Source: Allosphingosinicella sp042666435
GTDB lineage: Bacteria > Pseudomonadota > Alphaproteobacteria > Sphingomonadales > Sphingomonadaceae
Reading direction: 5' to 3'
Assembly: GCF_042666435.1 (NCBI RefSeq)
Contig: NZ_JBHTDC010000001.1
Span: 620,001 to 684,000 of the forward strand
Length of the DNA: 64,000 nucleotides
Positions within the stretch are counted from its first letter, which is position 1, and the number at the start of each line of letters is the position of its first letter. Both the position numbers and the translations under genes were made by a program. The notes under the pieces were generated by a model, which saw only the letters and a program-made list of their open reading frames with translations, was not told the DNA's origin and made no database searches. Positions 40,202 to 49,533 of the stretch are shown here, piece by piece.

Positions 40202-41059
40202 ATGGCCGCGCGTCCCTATTGGAAAGGCCAGATCAGGCTCGCTCTGGTCTCGATCCCCGTCGAAATCTATTCCGCTACCAAGAGCGGCGCCACGATCGCC
40301 TTCAACCAGATCCACGAGCCGACCGGCAAGCGCATCAAATATGAAAAGGTCGTGCCGGGCGTCGGCCCGGTCGATCCGGACGAGATCGTCAAGGGCTATC
40401 AATATGAGAAAGGCAGCTACGTGCTGCTCGACGAAAGCGAGCTGGAAGCCGTCAAGCTGGAAAGCAAGAAGACGCTGGAGCTGACCCAGTTCGTCGATGC
40501 CCACGAGATCGACCCGCTTTACTACGAGAAGCCTTATTACGTCGTCCCCGCCGACGATCTCGCCGAGGAAGCGTTCGTGGTGCTGCGCGAGGCTTTGCGC
40601 GACACGAAGAAGGTCGGGCTCGGCCAGCTCGCCATGCGCGGCAAGGAATATATCATCAGCCTGAAACCGTGCGGGCGCGGCATATTGATGGAGACCTTGC
40701 GCTACGCCGACGAGGTCAACAAGGCGCAGGGCTATTTCCGCGACATCGGCGACGTCAAGCCCGACCCGGAGCTGCTGGAGCTGGCCGAGACGCTGATCGA
40801 CAAGAAGACGGCGAAGTTCGACCCGTCCAAATTCCACGACCGCTATATCGACGCTTTGCACGAGCTGATCGAGAAGAAGCGCAAGTCGAAGGGCGCGAAG
40901 ATCGAGGCGGAGGACGAGCCGGCGCCAAGCCGCGGCTCCAACGTCGTCGACCTGATGGCCGCGCTCAAGAAATCGATCGAGAAGCCTGGGGCGGCGAAGA
41001 AGCCGGCGGCCAAGAAGGCGCCGGCGAAAAAAGCCGCGCCAGCGCGCAAGCGGGCTTGA
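40202..41059 (+). CDS. ku: Ku DNA end-binding protein
   Basis: The bacterial Ku homodimer forms a ring around broken DNA ends and recruits LigD for non-homologous end joining. The 285-residue protein covers the core (MAARPYWKGQIRLALVSIPV, GKEYIISLKPCGRGILMETL, KFHDRYIDALHELIEKK). It ends in an Ala/Lys/Pro-rich tail (KKPAAKKAPAKKAAPARKRA) that in other species binds DNA and lets Ku slide. The ATG at 40202 has GGAGG seven bases upstream. ligD follows on the same strand after a repeat. Confidence 0.96.
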   Translation: MAARPYWKGQIRLALVSIPVEIYSATKSGATIAFNQIHEPTGKRIKYEKVVPGVGPVDPDEIVKGYQYEKGSYVLLDESELEAVKLESKKTLELTQFVDAHEIDPLYYEKPYYVVPADDLAEEAFVVLREALRDTKKVGLGQLAMRGKEYIISLKPCGRGILMETLRYADEVNKAQGYFRDIGDVKPDPELLELAETLIDKKTAKFDPSKFHDRYIDALHELIEKKRKSKGAKIEAEDEPAPSRGSNVVDLMAALKKSIEKPGAAKKPAAKKAPAKKAAPARKRA

Positions 41060-41081
41060 GATGAACGGGCACGCTCCCGTC

Positions 41082-41186
41082 CCCGTTCGCCCCGAGCGAA
41101 GTCGAGGGGCCCAATCGAGCGAAGCCGAGATATTCTGCCCCGGCTTCGCGCGGCGGGATGTCTCGACTTCGCTCGACACGAACGGT
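41082..41186. repeat. About 105-bp palindromic repeat between ku and ligD
   Basis: Same family as the in-frame copies in paaD and the E2 gene, here between genes and ending just before the ligD start. Ends CCGTTCGCCCCGAGCGAAGT and ACTTCGCTCGACACGAACGG. Confidence 0.88.
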
Positions 41187-41194
41187 TGAGCGGA

Positions 41195-43699
41195 ATGGCG
41201 CGCAAATCCGATCCGCTCGCGGTCTACAACAAGAAGCGGGACTTTTCGAAGACCGCCGAGCCCTCCGGCAAAATCGCGCCGGACAGCGGCAACAGCTTCA
41301 TGGTCCAGAAGCATGACGCGACGCGGCTCCATTACGACCTGCGGCTGGAGATGGACGGCACGCTCAAGAGCTGGGCGGTGACGCGCGGCCCGAGCCCCAA
41401 TCCCGACGACAAGCGCCTCGCGGTGCGCACCGAGGACCATCCTCTGAGCTACGCCACGTTCGAAGGCACCATTCCCAAGGGCGAATATGGTGGCGGCACG
41501 GTGATGCTCTGGGATCGCGGCACCTGGACGCCCGATCCGCGCAAGGATCCGCGCAAGACGATCGAGGAAGGTCACCTCCACTTCACCCTCGACGGCGAAC
41601 GGATGAAGGGCGAGTGGGTGATGTTCCGGCTCAAACCGCGCGGGCGTGAGAAGAACGAGAACTGGATCCTGCGCAAGGTCGAGGACGAACATGCCGGCAG
41701 CTCCGCAGGGCTGACGGAAAAATATCTGACCTCGGTCAAGACCGGCCGGACGATGCTGGAGATAGCGGAGGGCAAGAAAGCGAAGGAGCTGAAGCCTCCC
41801 TCGTCATCCCGGCGAAAGCCGGGATCTCATAACAAGAAGTCACGGCCCGCGGACCGTCACCCCGGCCTCCGCCGGGGTGACGAAGCCCCCCCGCCCTTCC
41901 GCGCCCTTCAAAAAGCCACCCTCGTCGACGCCGTACCCTCGGGCGCCGGCTGGATCCACGAGATGAAGTTCGACGGCTATCGCTGCCTGCTCGGCATCGC
42001 CGGCGGCGAGGCCAGGATTTACACCCGCACCGGGCTCGACTGGTCGGATAAATTCCCCGAGATCGTCGCGGCCGCGCGCCAACTGGAAATCGGCCCCGCC
42101 TTGCTCGACGGCGAAATCGTCAGCGTCGACGACAAGGGCGCGACCAGCTTCTCGGCGCTCCAGCAGGCGATCAGCGAAGGCGGGCGCGGGCTCACCTTAT
42201 TCCTGTTCGACGCGCTCCAGATCGATGGCGAGGATCTGACCGCGCTGCCCAATATCGAGCGCAAGCAGCGGCTGGCCTCCTTGCTGGGCGACGGCCGTCC
42301 GCCGATCCTCTACGCCGATCATATCGTCGGCGCGGGCGAGAAACTGTTCGACGCGATGTGCGAAGCCGGCCAGGAAGGCATCGTCTCCAAGAAAGCCGAC
42401 GCGCCCTATCGTGGCGTCCGCTCAAAGGCCTGGCTCAAGGTCAAATGCACCTTGCGGCAGGAATTGGTGATCGTCGGCTGGACGCCCAGCGCGAGCAAGA
42501 CCCGGTCGCTGCGCTCGCTGCTGCTCGCGGTCAACGAGTACGGCAAATTGCGCTATGCGGGCAAGGTCGGCACCGGCTTCTCCGTCAAGACCGAGCAGGA
42601 ATTGCTCGCGAAGCTCGGCAAGCTGAAAAGCGGCAAGGCCGCGCTGGAGGTTCCCAGGGCCGAGGCGCGCGGCGCCCACTGGGTGAAGCCCGAGCTGGTC
42701 GCCGAGATCGCCTTCGCCGAATTCACTTCGGACGGGGTCGTCCGCCACGCCAGCTTCCTCGGACTGCGGGGTGACAAGGAGGCCGGGGCGGTGGTCGAGG
42801 AAAAGCCGCAACCCGTCGCCAAGGTCGCCGCCCCGGCCGACACGATAAAGATCACCAATCCGGACCGGGTGATCTTCCCCGATTCCAACGTCACCAAGGG
42901 CCAGCTCGCGGACTATTACCGCGCGGTCGGCCTGATCATGTTGCCGTGGACCGCCAACCGTCCGATCAGCCTGGTCCGATGCCCGCAGGGCCGGGCGAAG
43001 AAATGCTTCTTCCAGAAGCACGACGCCGGCACGTTCGGCGAGCATGTCCTCCAGGTTCCGATCAGGGAGAAGGACGGCCACAAAGAGGATTATATCTACG
43101 TCGCGCAGGCCGCCGGAATGATCGCCTGCGTCCAGATGGGGGCGATCGAATTCCACGGCTGGGGCAGCAAGGTCGACGATGTCGAGAAGCCGGATCGGCT
43201 GGTGTTCGATCTCGACCCCGATGAAGGCCTCGACTTCGAGGAGGTCAAGCGCGCCGCGCGCGACCTCAAGCGGCACCTCGCCGACATGGGCCTCCAGACC
43301 TTTCCTTTGCTGACCGGGGGCAAGGGCCTTCACGTGGTCGTGCCGCTGACGCCGCAGGCTGAATGGCCCGCCGTCAAGGATTTCGCCAACCGCTTCGCTC
43401 TGGCGTTGACGGAAGCCGAGCCCGAGCGCTTCACCGCGACCATGTCGAAGGCCAAGCGCAAGGGCCGCATCTTCCTCGACTGGCTCCGCAACCAGCGCGG
43501 CGCGACCGCGATCATGCCCTTTTCCGCCCGCGCCCGCGAAGGCGCGCCGGTGTCCGCGCCGATCGCCTGGGACGAGCTGGACGCGACGCGATCCGGCGGC
43601 CGCTTCACGGTCAAGGATGCGGAAACCCTGCTCGAACGCGCCTCCGGCCGCACCCTCCAGGGCTGGGGCGAAGCCGCCCAGACCCTGCCCGACCTGTGA
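41195..43699 (+). CDS. ligD: Multifunctional DNA ligase D, with in-frame repeat in the linker
   Basis: ATP-dependent ligase of bacterial end joining, 834 residues. Domain order is 3'-phosphoesterase (about 1-175; HYDLRLEMDGTLKSWAV), ligase (about 235-530; catalytic Lys258 in EMKFDGYR, and DGEIV), then the archaeo-eukaryotic-primase-type polymerase (about 545-834; LDPDEG metal site, TGGKGLHVV). Residues 204-230 between the first two domains are the translation of an 81-bp palindromic repeat and contain SSSRRKPGS and HPGLRRGDE. The ATG at 41195 immediately follows another repeat. It works with the Ku protein encoded next to it. Confidence 0.95.
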   Translation: MARKSDPLAVYNKKRDFSKTAEPSGKIAPDSGNSFMVQKHDATRLHYDLRLEMDGTLKSWAVTRGPSPNPDDKRLAVRTEDHPLSYATFEGTIPKGEYGGGTVMLWDRGTWTPDPRKDPRKTIEEGHLHFTLDGERMKGEWVMFRLKPRGREKNENWILRKVEDEHAGSSAGLTEKYLTSVKTGRTMLEIAEGKKAKELKPPSSSRRKPGSHNKKSRPADRHPGLRRGDEAPPPFRALQKATLVDAVPSGAGWIHEMKFDGYRCLLGIAGGEARIYTRTGLDWSDKFPEIVAAARQLEIGPALLDGEIVSVDDKGATSFSALQQAISEGGRGLTLFLFDALQIDGEDLTALPNIERKQRLASLLGDGRPPILYADHIVGAGEKLFDAMCEAGQEGIVSKKADAPYRGVRSKAWLKVKCTLRQELVIVGWTPSASKTRSLRSLLLAVNEYGKLRYAGKVGTGFSVKTEQELLAKLGKLKSGKAALEVPRAEARGAHWVKPELVAEIAFAEFTSDGVVRHASFLGLRGDKEAGAVVEEKPQPVAKVAAPADTIKITNPDRVIFPDSNVTKGQLADYYRAVGLIMLPWTANRPISLVRCPQGRAKKCFFQKHDAGTFGEHVLQVPIREKDGHKEDYIYVAQAAGMIACVQMGAIEFHGWGSKVDDVEKPDRLVFDLDPDEGLDFEEVKRAARDLKRHLADMGLQTFPLLTGGKGLHVVVPLTPQAEWPAVKDFANRFALALTEAEPERFTATMSKAKRKGRIFLDWLRNQRGATAIMPFSARAREGAPVSAPIAWDELDATRSGGRFTVKDAETLLERASGRTLQGWGEAAQTLPDL
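41802..41882. repeat. 81-bp palindromic repeat inside ligD (27 codons)
   Basis: CGTCATCCCGGCGAAAGCCG at the left and a matching GGCCTCCGCCGGGGTGACG at the right. Its length is an exact multiple of three and it is open in the ligD frame. It sits between phosphoesterase and ligase domains. Confidence 0.9.
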
Positions 43700-43700
43700 G

Positions 43701-43829
43701 TTAGCGGGCGGCGTCCGACACCGTCTCGCCGACCGATTCCAGATCGCGCCCGACCCCGCCGACCGTATTGCACCCGGAGATCAACAAGGCCGCCGCGAGG
43801 CTGCCCAACAAAACCGCTTTTCGAACCAT
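43701..43829 (-). CDS. Entericidin-like small lipoprotein
   Basis: A 42-residue peptide with a lipoprotein signal (MVRKAVLLGSLAAALLISGC) and a short mature part (NTVGGVGRDLESVGETVSDA), the pattern of the entericidin A/B family of small stress-related outer-membrane lipoproteins. GGAG lies six bases before the ATG. It overlaps no gene and stands between ligD (convergent) and the DUF885 gene (divergent). Confidence 0.85.
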   Translation of the reverse strand: MVRKAVLLGSLAAALLISGCNTVGGVGRDLESVGETVSDAAR

Positions 43830-43986
43830 CTTCCACTCCAGGAAATCGCCGTCGCCCTTTCCCGCGCCGCTCGCCGAGGAGCAAGCGAAATCGCACGCGG
43901 CAGGAGGGCGTCTCCCAATCTTGCCGGTTGCAAATCGTATACGATCGCCTCTATCCTCGCCGCTCCCAGAACAGCCGAGGCCGCCC

Positions 43987-45771
43987 GTGACGAAAAATCT
44001 CCTTCCTTTGGCGACTTTGCTGCTCGCCGGTCTTTCCCCGATCGCGCTCGCGGCCCCGGCAACGGCGCAGACCGCATCCGCCACGGCCGAGGCCGCCGGC
44101 GCTGACGCCCGGCTCCGCGCCCTCTACGACGCCGAATGGGCCTGGCGGATGAACGAATATCATCGGGTCAAGCAGGACGAGGATTGGGTGGCGGGCGATC
44201 GCCTGCCCGACGTCGACGCCGCGGCGCAATCGCGGCGCCTTGCCTATCTCGAAAAGACGCTGGCGCAATTGCAGGCGATCCCCGTCGACCAGCTATCGCC
44301 CGAGGAGCGGATCAACGCCGCCGTCTTCCGCACCAATCTCGAGCACGACATTTCCGACGCGCGCTTCCGCGAATGGGAGATGCCGTTCGACAGCGACAGC
44401 AGCTTCTGGACCTATCTCAACCCCCGCCAGGGCTATCGCACCGCCGAGGAATATCGCCGCTATCTCAATCGGATGCGCGACATCCCGCGCTATTTCGACC
44501 AGCATATCGTCAACATGCGGGCCGGGCTGGAGCGCGGCTTCAGCGTGCCCCGCGTGACGCTCACCGGCCGCGATTCTTCGATCGTGCCGTTCACCGACGC
44601 CGATTCCGCCAGGAACCCCTTTTACGACGCCTTCGAGATGATGCCGGACGGCATCCCCGCCGCCGAGCAGGCCGCTTTGCGGGCCGAGGCGGAGACGGTG
44701 ATCCGCGACGCGGTCGCGCCCGCTTATGCCGAACTGCTGACCTTCATCCGCGAAGACTATCTCCCCAACACCCGCACCACGATCGCGGCCGCCGACATGC
44801 CCGAGGGCGAGGCCTATTACCTCGCCAACATCAGGCAATATTCGACGCTCGACCTCACCCCCCAGCAGATCCACGAGATCGGCCTGAAGGAAGTCGCCCG
44901 CATCCAGGCCGACATGCGCGCGACCATCGCCGAAACCGGCTTCAAGGGCGATTTCAAGGAATTCCTGACCTTCCTCAAGACCGATCCGCGTTTCTACGCG
45001 AAAACGCCCGAGGAATTGCTCAGCTTCTCCGCTTATGTGGCCAAGCGCGTCGACGGCAAGATCGGCGACACGATCGGCCTGCTGCCACGCGGCCGCTTCA
45101 CCATCCTGCCGGTGCCGGACGCGATCGCGCCTTTCTACACCGCCGGGCGCGGCGGGCTCGAATCCTGCCTGATGAACACCCACAACCTCCCCGCGCGGCC
45201 GCTCTACAATATCCCGGCGCTGACCCTGCACGAATGCGCGCCCGGCCACAGCTTCCAGGCCGCGCTCGCGCTCGAGGCGCCCGAGCGTCCGGACTTCCGC
45301 GGCGAGACCTATTTCTCCGGCTATGGCGAGGGCTGGGGCCTCTATACCGAATGGCTCGGCATCGGCATGGGCATCTACCGCACGCCCTATGAGGAGTTCG
45401 GCCGCCAATCCTACGAGATGTGGCGCGCGGTGCGTCTGGTCATCGATCCGGGCATCCACGCCATGGGCTGGAGCCGCGACAAGGCGATCGCCTATCTCGC
45501 CGACCATACCGCGCTTTCCCAGCACGAGGTCGAGACCGAGGTCGACCGCTACATCAGCTGGCCCGGCCAGGCGGTCGCCTATAAATTGGGCGAGATGACC
45601 ATCCGCCGCCTCCGCGCCAAGGCCGAGAAGGCGCTCGGCGCCGATTTCGACCAGCGCTGGTTCCACGACACGATCCTGGCGCTGGGATCGGTGCCGCTGC
45701 CGGTGCTGGAGCAGGAGATCGACCGCTTCATCGCCGCCGGCGGCAAGAAGCCGGCCGACAGCCCGGCATGA
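43987..45771 (+). CDS. DUF885-family exported protein (predicted metallohydrolase)
   Basis: A 594-residue protein with a signal peptide (TKNLLPLATLLLAGLSPIALA then AAPATAQ). The family motif LHECAPGHSFQ is present near residue 418, together with TYFSGYGEGWGLYTEWLG; together these suggest a gluzincin-like zinc peptidase fold. The substrate is unknown. The GTG at 43987 is chosen because it starts the signal peptide; an in-frame ATG at 43768 would add a region without signal character that overlaps the entericidin gene on the other strand. Confidence 0.85.
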   Translation: MTKNLLPLATLLLAGLSPIALAAPATAQTASATAEAAGADARLRALYDAEWAWRMNEYHRVKQDEDWVAGDRLPDVDAAAQSRRLAYLEKTLAQLQAIPVDQLSPEERINAAVFRTNLEHDISDARFREWEMPFDSDSSFWTYLNPRQGYRTAEEYRRYLNRMRDIPRYFDQHIVNMRAGLERGFSVPRVTLTGRDSSIVPFTDADSARNPFYDAFEMMPDGIPAAEQAALRAEAETVIRDAVAPAYAELLTFIREDYLPNTRTTIAAADMPEGEAYYLANIRQYSTLDLTPQQIHEIGLKEVARIQADMRATIAETGFKGDFKEFLTFLKTDPRFYAKTPEELLSFSAYVAKRVDGKIGDTIGLLPRGRFTILPVPDAIAPFYTAGRGGLESCLMNTHNLPARPLYNIPALTLHECAPGHSFQAALALEAPERPDFRGETYFSGYGEGWGLYTEWLGIGMGIYRTPYEEFGRQSYEMWRAVRLVIDPGIHAMGWSRDKAIAYLADHTALSQHEVETEVDRYISWPGQAVAYKLGEMTIRRLRAKAEKALGADFDQRWFHDTILALGSVPLPVLEQEIDRFIAAGGKKPADSPA

Positions 45772-45809
45772 GGATGAGGGCGCCGGGGCGGCCCGGCCGC
45801 CCGCGCCTC

Positions 45810-45838
45810 TTGAACATTCGCCCCGCCTCCTTCACATA
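45810..45838 (+). promoter_or_regulatory. Candidate promoter upstream of gcrA
   Basis: TTGAAC (45810-45815) and CACATA (45833-45838) are separated by 17 bases, overlapping an inverted GCCTCC/GGAGGC pair. The -10 match is weak. Confidence 0.25.
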
Positions 45839-45985
45839 GGGAGGCTTGAGGCCGTCCCAACGACGCTCCCGTCAAAGGAGCGCCAGGGTCGGCGCGAACC
45901 CATTGGAAGGCCGGCCATCCACGGCGCCGCCGCTCGCGGCGGACGCCGGAGGGCCATGAGCCGCGATTATTGAGGACGAATATCC

Positions 45986-46663
45986 ATGTCGTGGACCGAC
46001 GAGCGCATCGAACGCCTGAAGGCGATGTGGAGCAAGGGCATGACCGCCAGCCTGATCGCCGACGAATTGGGCGGCGTGTCGCGGAACGCGGTGATCGGCA
46101 AGGCCCACCGGCTCGGGCTCCAGGCGCGTCCCTCCCCGGTCAAGGCGCACGAGGCGGCCGCCCCGGCGAGCCCGGTGCCGGCGGCCTCCGCCGCGGCCGA
46201 AGTCGCTCCCGCCGACGCCCCCGCCCAGGATGCACCGGCCGAGCCCGCGCCGCCCCCGGCTCCGGCCAGCGCCGCGCCCGTCGCTCCGCCTCAGTCGCAA
46301 ACCCAGCCGCAGCCGCAGCCGCAGCAACCGCGCATCGTCTCGGTCGGCCCGGGCGGCTTCCTGCGCCAGGGCCCGGGCGACCAGCAATCGCCGATCCCGC
46401 CCGCGCCGCCGCGCCGCCTGGTGCCGGCCAAGCCCAGCGCCGAGGTCGCCGACAAGACCAGCCTGCTCGATTTGAACGAGAAGATCTGCAAATGGCCGAT
46501 CGGCCATCCCGGCGAGCCCGATTTCCATTTCTGTGGGCGTACCGCCAATCCGGGCTTCCCTTATTGCGTCGACCATTGCGGCGTCGCCTATCAGGCCCAA
46601 CTCCCCCGCCGCGACCGCCGCCCCCCGCCCCCGCTCCCCTTCGGCGGCCCGCGGATACGCTGA
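45986..46663 (+). CDS. gcrA: GcrA cell-cycle regulator
   Basis: Alphaproteobacterial transcription factor that binds sigma70 RNA polymerase at promoters carrying methylated GANTC sites and helps drive the cell cycle. The 225-residue protein has the N-terminal DNA-binding helix-turn-helix (WTDERIERLKAMWSKGMTAS, SRNAVIGKAHRLGL), a long Pro/Ala/Gln-rich linker and a C-terminal part with conserved cysteines (CKWPIGHP, FHFCGR, PYCVDHC) that contacts sigma. GAGGA precedes the ATG. No GANTC site was seen in the immediate upstream region. Confidence 0.95.
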   Translation: MSWTDERIERLKAMWSKGMTASLIADELGGVSRNAVIGKAHRLGLQARPSPVKAHEAAAPASPVPAASAAAEVAPADAPAQDAPAEPAPPPAPASAAPVAPPQSQTQPQPQPQQPRIVSVGPGGFLRQGPGDQQSPIPPAPPRRLVPAKPSAEVADKTSLLDLNEKICKWPIGHPGEPDFHFCGRTANPGFPYCVDHCGVAYQAQLPRRDRRPPPPLPFGGPRIR

Positions 46664-46680
46664 AGCGCTTTCGCCGCTCT

Positions 46681-46708
46681 CGTCATCCCGGCGTCCGCCG
46701 GGATGACG
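46681..46708. repeat. Short palindrome after gcrA
   Basis: CGTCATCCCGGCG, then TCC, then a matching CGCCGGGATGACG: a minimal half-element of the ligD-type repeat. It lies between the convergent gcrA and PilZ genes and may act as a terminator hairpin. Confidence 0.7.
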
Positions 46709-46715
46709 ATGAGTT

Positions 46716-47429
46716 TTACCGCCCCTTCTCCCAAGCCCCCGTCTTGAGGCTGGCGACCTCCACCCTCTTCCCCAGCCACTCGGCCAACTCCTCGAAGGCG
46801 AGCGGCTTGTCGAAGACGATGCCGGCATAGCCCTGGCGATACCAGCGCGCGATGCCGCGGATCGGGCGCAGGCTCTCGATGGTGATCGTCACCGGCTTGC
46901 CGACGCACTGCCAGTCGCCCAGCTCCACCTTGACCCCGCCCAGCGAAATGTCGTGGACCTCGACCTTGTGGTAGAGCCGGCCGATCCGCACGGTCGCGCC
47001 GCAGGCGATCTCCAGGCGCGGCGGCCGCTGGACGAAGCCACCGCGCGGCCTTTTGGCGGCGAGCAATTCGCGCAGGTCGACGCTCTGGTCGAACTTGATG
47101 CCGAGCATCGGCGGCCGGGTCCACACCACCGTGCCGTGGATCCGCTGATCGGAGCTGAACTCGACATAGAGGTCGGTATCGACGGGCGGCACGGCGCCGG
47201 TGGTCTCCGCCATCAGCCCGCCGGCCGAGATGTTGCGGACACGGCAGAGATCGCGCCAGTCGAGGGTCACCAATTTGGCGAGCGGAAGATTGGGGACGAC
47301 GCGCTCCTCGGCCCGCTTTTCGGTCGGCCGCGGCACTTGCGTGGAAAGCGAGAAGGTCGCGGATTCGAACGCCAGCTCGCCGTTGTTGGGCGGTCCGCTC
47401 AGGCCCCTCCGGATCAGATCCACCAGCAT
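46716..47429 (-). CDS. Double PilZ-domain protein (cyclic-di-GMP binding)
   Basis: A 237-residue cytosolic protein with two PilZ domains. The first carries both c-di-GMP contacts: the RAEER (RxxxR) motif before the domain and NISAGG (NxSxxG). The second keeps HDISLGG but its arginine motif is reduced to RPPR, so only the first is clearly able to bind. Possible outputs are motility, surface or polysaccharide control. The ATG at 47429 is used; the codon before it is TTG. Confidence 0.88.
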   Translation of the reverse strand: MLVDLIRRGLSGPPNNGELAFESATFSLSTQVPRPTEKRAEERVVPNLPLAKLVTLDWRDLCRVRNISAGGLMAETTGAVPPVDTDLYVEFSSDQRIHGTVVWTRPPMLGIKFDQSVDLRELLAAKRPRGGFVQRPPRLEIACGATVRIGRLYHKVEVHDISLGGVKVELGDWQCVGKPVTITIESLRPIRGIARWYRQGYAGIVFDKPLAFEELAEWLGKRVEVASLKTGAWEKGR

Positions 47430-47556
47430 CAAGGCTCTCCCACGCGCCCAACTCGAAGGGGCGAGGCTATGCCCAAAGCGTTAACGCTTCGCGCAGAACC
47501 ATCGTTAAGCAAGCTCCGCTTGGCAGGGTGCGGCGCTGCGCCCTATAGCCTTGGCC

Positions 47557-49533
47557 ATGTCCGATTTGTTCTCGTCCACCGCCCCCGCCTCGACCGATTA
47601 CGACGCCTCCTCGATCGAGGTGCTGGAAGGGCTGGAGCCCGTCCGCCGCAGGCCCGGAATGTATGTCGGCGGCACCGACGAGAGGGCGCTCCACCACCTC
47701 GCCGCCGAAGTGCTCGACAACAGCATGGACGAGGCGGTGGCGGGCCATGCCAGCCGGATCGAAGTGACGCTGGAGCCCGGCAACCGCCTCACCATCGCCG
47801 ACAATGGCCGCGGCATCCCGATCGATCCGCATCCCAAATATCCGGGCAAGTCGGCGCTCGAGGTGATCCTGACCATGCTCCATTCGGGCGGCAAGTTCAG
47901 CCACAAGGCCTATGCGACTTCGGGCGGCCTGCACGGCGTCGGCGTCAGCGTCGTCAACGCGCTCTCGACCGAGACCATCGTCGAGGTGGCGCGTAACAAG
48001 GAGATTTATCGCCAGAGCTTCTCCAAAGGCCATCCGACCTCGGCGCTGGACAAGGTTGGCACCACCCAGAACCGGCGCGGGACCACGCTGACCTTCACGC
48101 CGGATGCGTCCATATTCGGCGAAGACGCCCGGTTCCGGCCGGCGCGGCTCTACCGGCTCGCGCGGTCCAAGGCCTATCTGTTTGCCGGCGTCGAGATACG
48201 CTGGAAATGCGATCCCGCGCTCATCTCCGACGACACCCCGGCCGAGGCGGTGTTCCAGTTCCCGGGCGGCCTTTCCGATCATCTGAGGGAGCAGGTCGGC
48301 ACCCGCGAATGCGCGACCGCCGAATTCTTCCGGGGGCGGCAGGAATTCGCCGACGGCCAGGGATCGGTCGAATGGGCGGTGGCCTGGCCTTTGTGGAGCG
48401 AGGGCGGCTCCTCTTATTATTGCAACACCATCCCCACCCCCGACGGCGGCACCCACGAGCAGGGCATCCGCGCGGCGCTGACCCGCGGCATCCGGGCGTT
48501 CGGCGAGCTGGCGGGGCAGAAGAAGGCGAAGGACATACAGGGCGACGACATCGTCTCGGGCGCCGAGATCATGCTGTCGGTCTTCATCCGCGACCCGCAG
48601 TTCCAGAGCCAGACCAAGGACCGCCTGACCAGCCCGGACGCGGCGCGACTGGTCGAGACCGCGATCCGCGACCATTTCGACCATTTCCTGGCCGACAATA
48701 TGGACCGCGGCCGCGCGCTTCTCGGCTTCGTGCTCGACCGGATGGACGAGAGGCTGAAGCGCAAGGCCGAGCGCGAAGTCAAGCGCAAGACCGCGACCTC
48801 GTCGCGCAAGCTCCGCCTGCCGGGCAAGCTCACCGATTGCGCCAATGACGATCCGGCGGGGACGGAATTGTTCATCGTCGAGGGCGACAGCGCCGGCGGC
48901 TCGGCCAAGCAGGCGAGGAACCGCAAGACCCAGGCGATCCTCCCGATACGCGGCAAGATATTGAACGTGGCCAGCGCCAACAGCGCCAAGATCGGCGCCA
49001 ATCAGGAAATCGCCGACCTGACGCTTGCCCTCGGCTGCGGCACCCGCGAGCGCTGCACAATCGACACCCTGCGCTACGAGCGCATCGTCATCATGACCGA
49101 CGCCGACGTCGATGGCGCCCACATCGCGACCTTGCTGATGACCTTCTTCTTCCAGGAAATGCCGGACCTGGTGAGGAAGGGCGCGCTCTTTCTTGCCCAG
49201 CCGCCGCTCTACCGCCTCGCCTCGGGCGGCACCGTCGCCTACGCCAAGGACGACGCTCACCGCGCCGAGCTGGAGCGGACGCTCTTCAAGGGCAGGAAGG
49301 TCGAGGTCGGCCGCTTCAAGGGCCTGGGCGAGATGAACCCGCAGCAGCTTCGCGAAACCACGATGGACCCGAAAACGCGCAGCCTCATCCGCATCACCCT
49401 GCCCGAGGAATATGAGCAGCGCGCCGGCGTCCGCGACCTCGTCGACCGGCTGATGGGCAAGAATCCCGAGCACCGATTCCAGTTCATCCAGAGCCACGCC
49501 GCCGAGCTCGACGAAGAGGAGATCGACGCGTGA
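47557..49533 (+). CDS. parE: DNA topoisomerase IV subunit B
   Basis: ATPase subunit of topoisomerase IV, which unlinks daughter chromosomes; 658 residues. The GHKL ATPase motifs (LDNSMDEAVAG, DNGRGIP, GGLHGVGVSVVNALS) and the TOPRIM motifs (FIVEGDSAGGSAKQARNRKT, MTDADVDGAHI) are intact. The length and the short C-terminus match ParE rather than GyrB of this group. Its stop overlaps the GTG start of the next gene by four bases. Confidence 0.93.
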   Translation: MSDLFSSTAPASTDYDASSIEVLEGLEPVRRRPGMYVGGTDERALHHLAAEVLDNSMDEAVAGHASRIEVTLEPGNRLTIADNGRGIPIDPHPKYPGKSALEVILTMLHSGGKFSHKAYATSGGLHGVGVSVVNALSTETIVEVARNKEIYRQSFSKGHPTSALDKVGTTQNRRGTTLTFTPDASIFGEDARFRPARLYRLARSKAYLFAGVEIRWKCDPALISDDTPAEAVFQFPGGLSDHLREQVGTRECATAEFFRGRQEFADGQGSVEWAVAWPLWSEGGSSYYCNTIPTPDGGTHEQGIRAALTRGIRAFGELAGQKKAKDIQGDDIVSGAEIMLSVFIRDPQFQSQTKDRLTSPDAARLVETAIRDHFDHFLADNMDRGRALLGFVLDRMDERLKRKAEREVKRKTATSSRKLRLPGKLTDCANDDPAGTELFIVEGDSAGGSAKQARNRKTQAILPIRGKILNVASANSAKIGANQEIADLTLALGCGTRERCTIDTLRYERIVIMTDADVDGAHIATLLMTFFFQEMPDLVRKGALFLAQPPLYRLASGGTVAYAKDDAHRAELERTLFKGRKVEVGRFKGLGEMNPQQLRETTMDPKTRSLIRITLPEEYEQRAGVRDLVDRLMGKNPEHRFQFIQSHAAELDEEEIDA

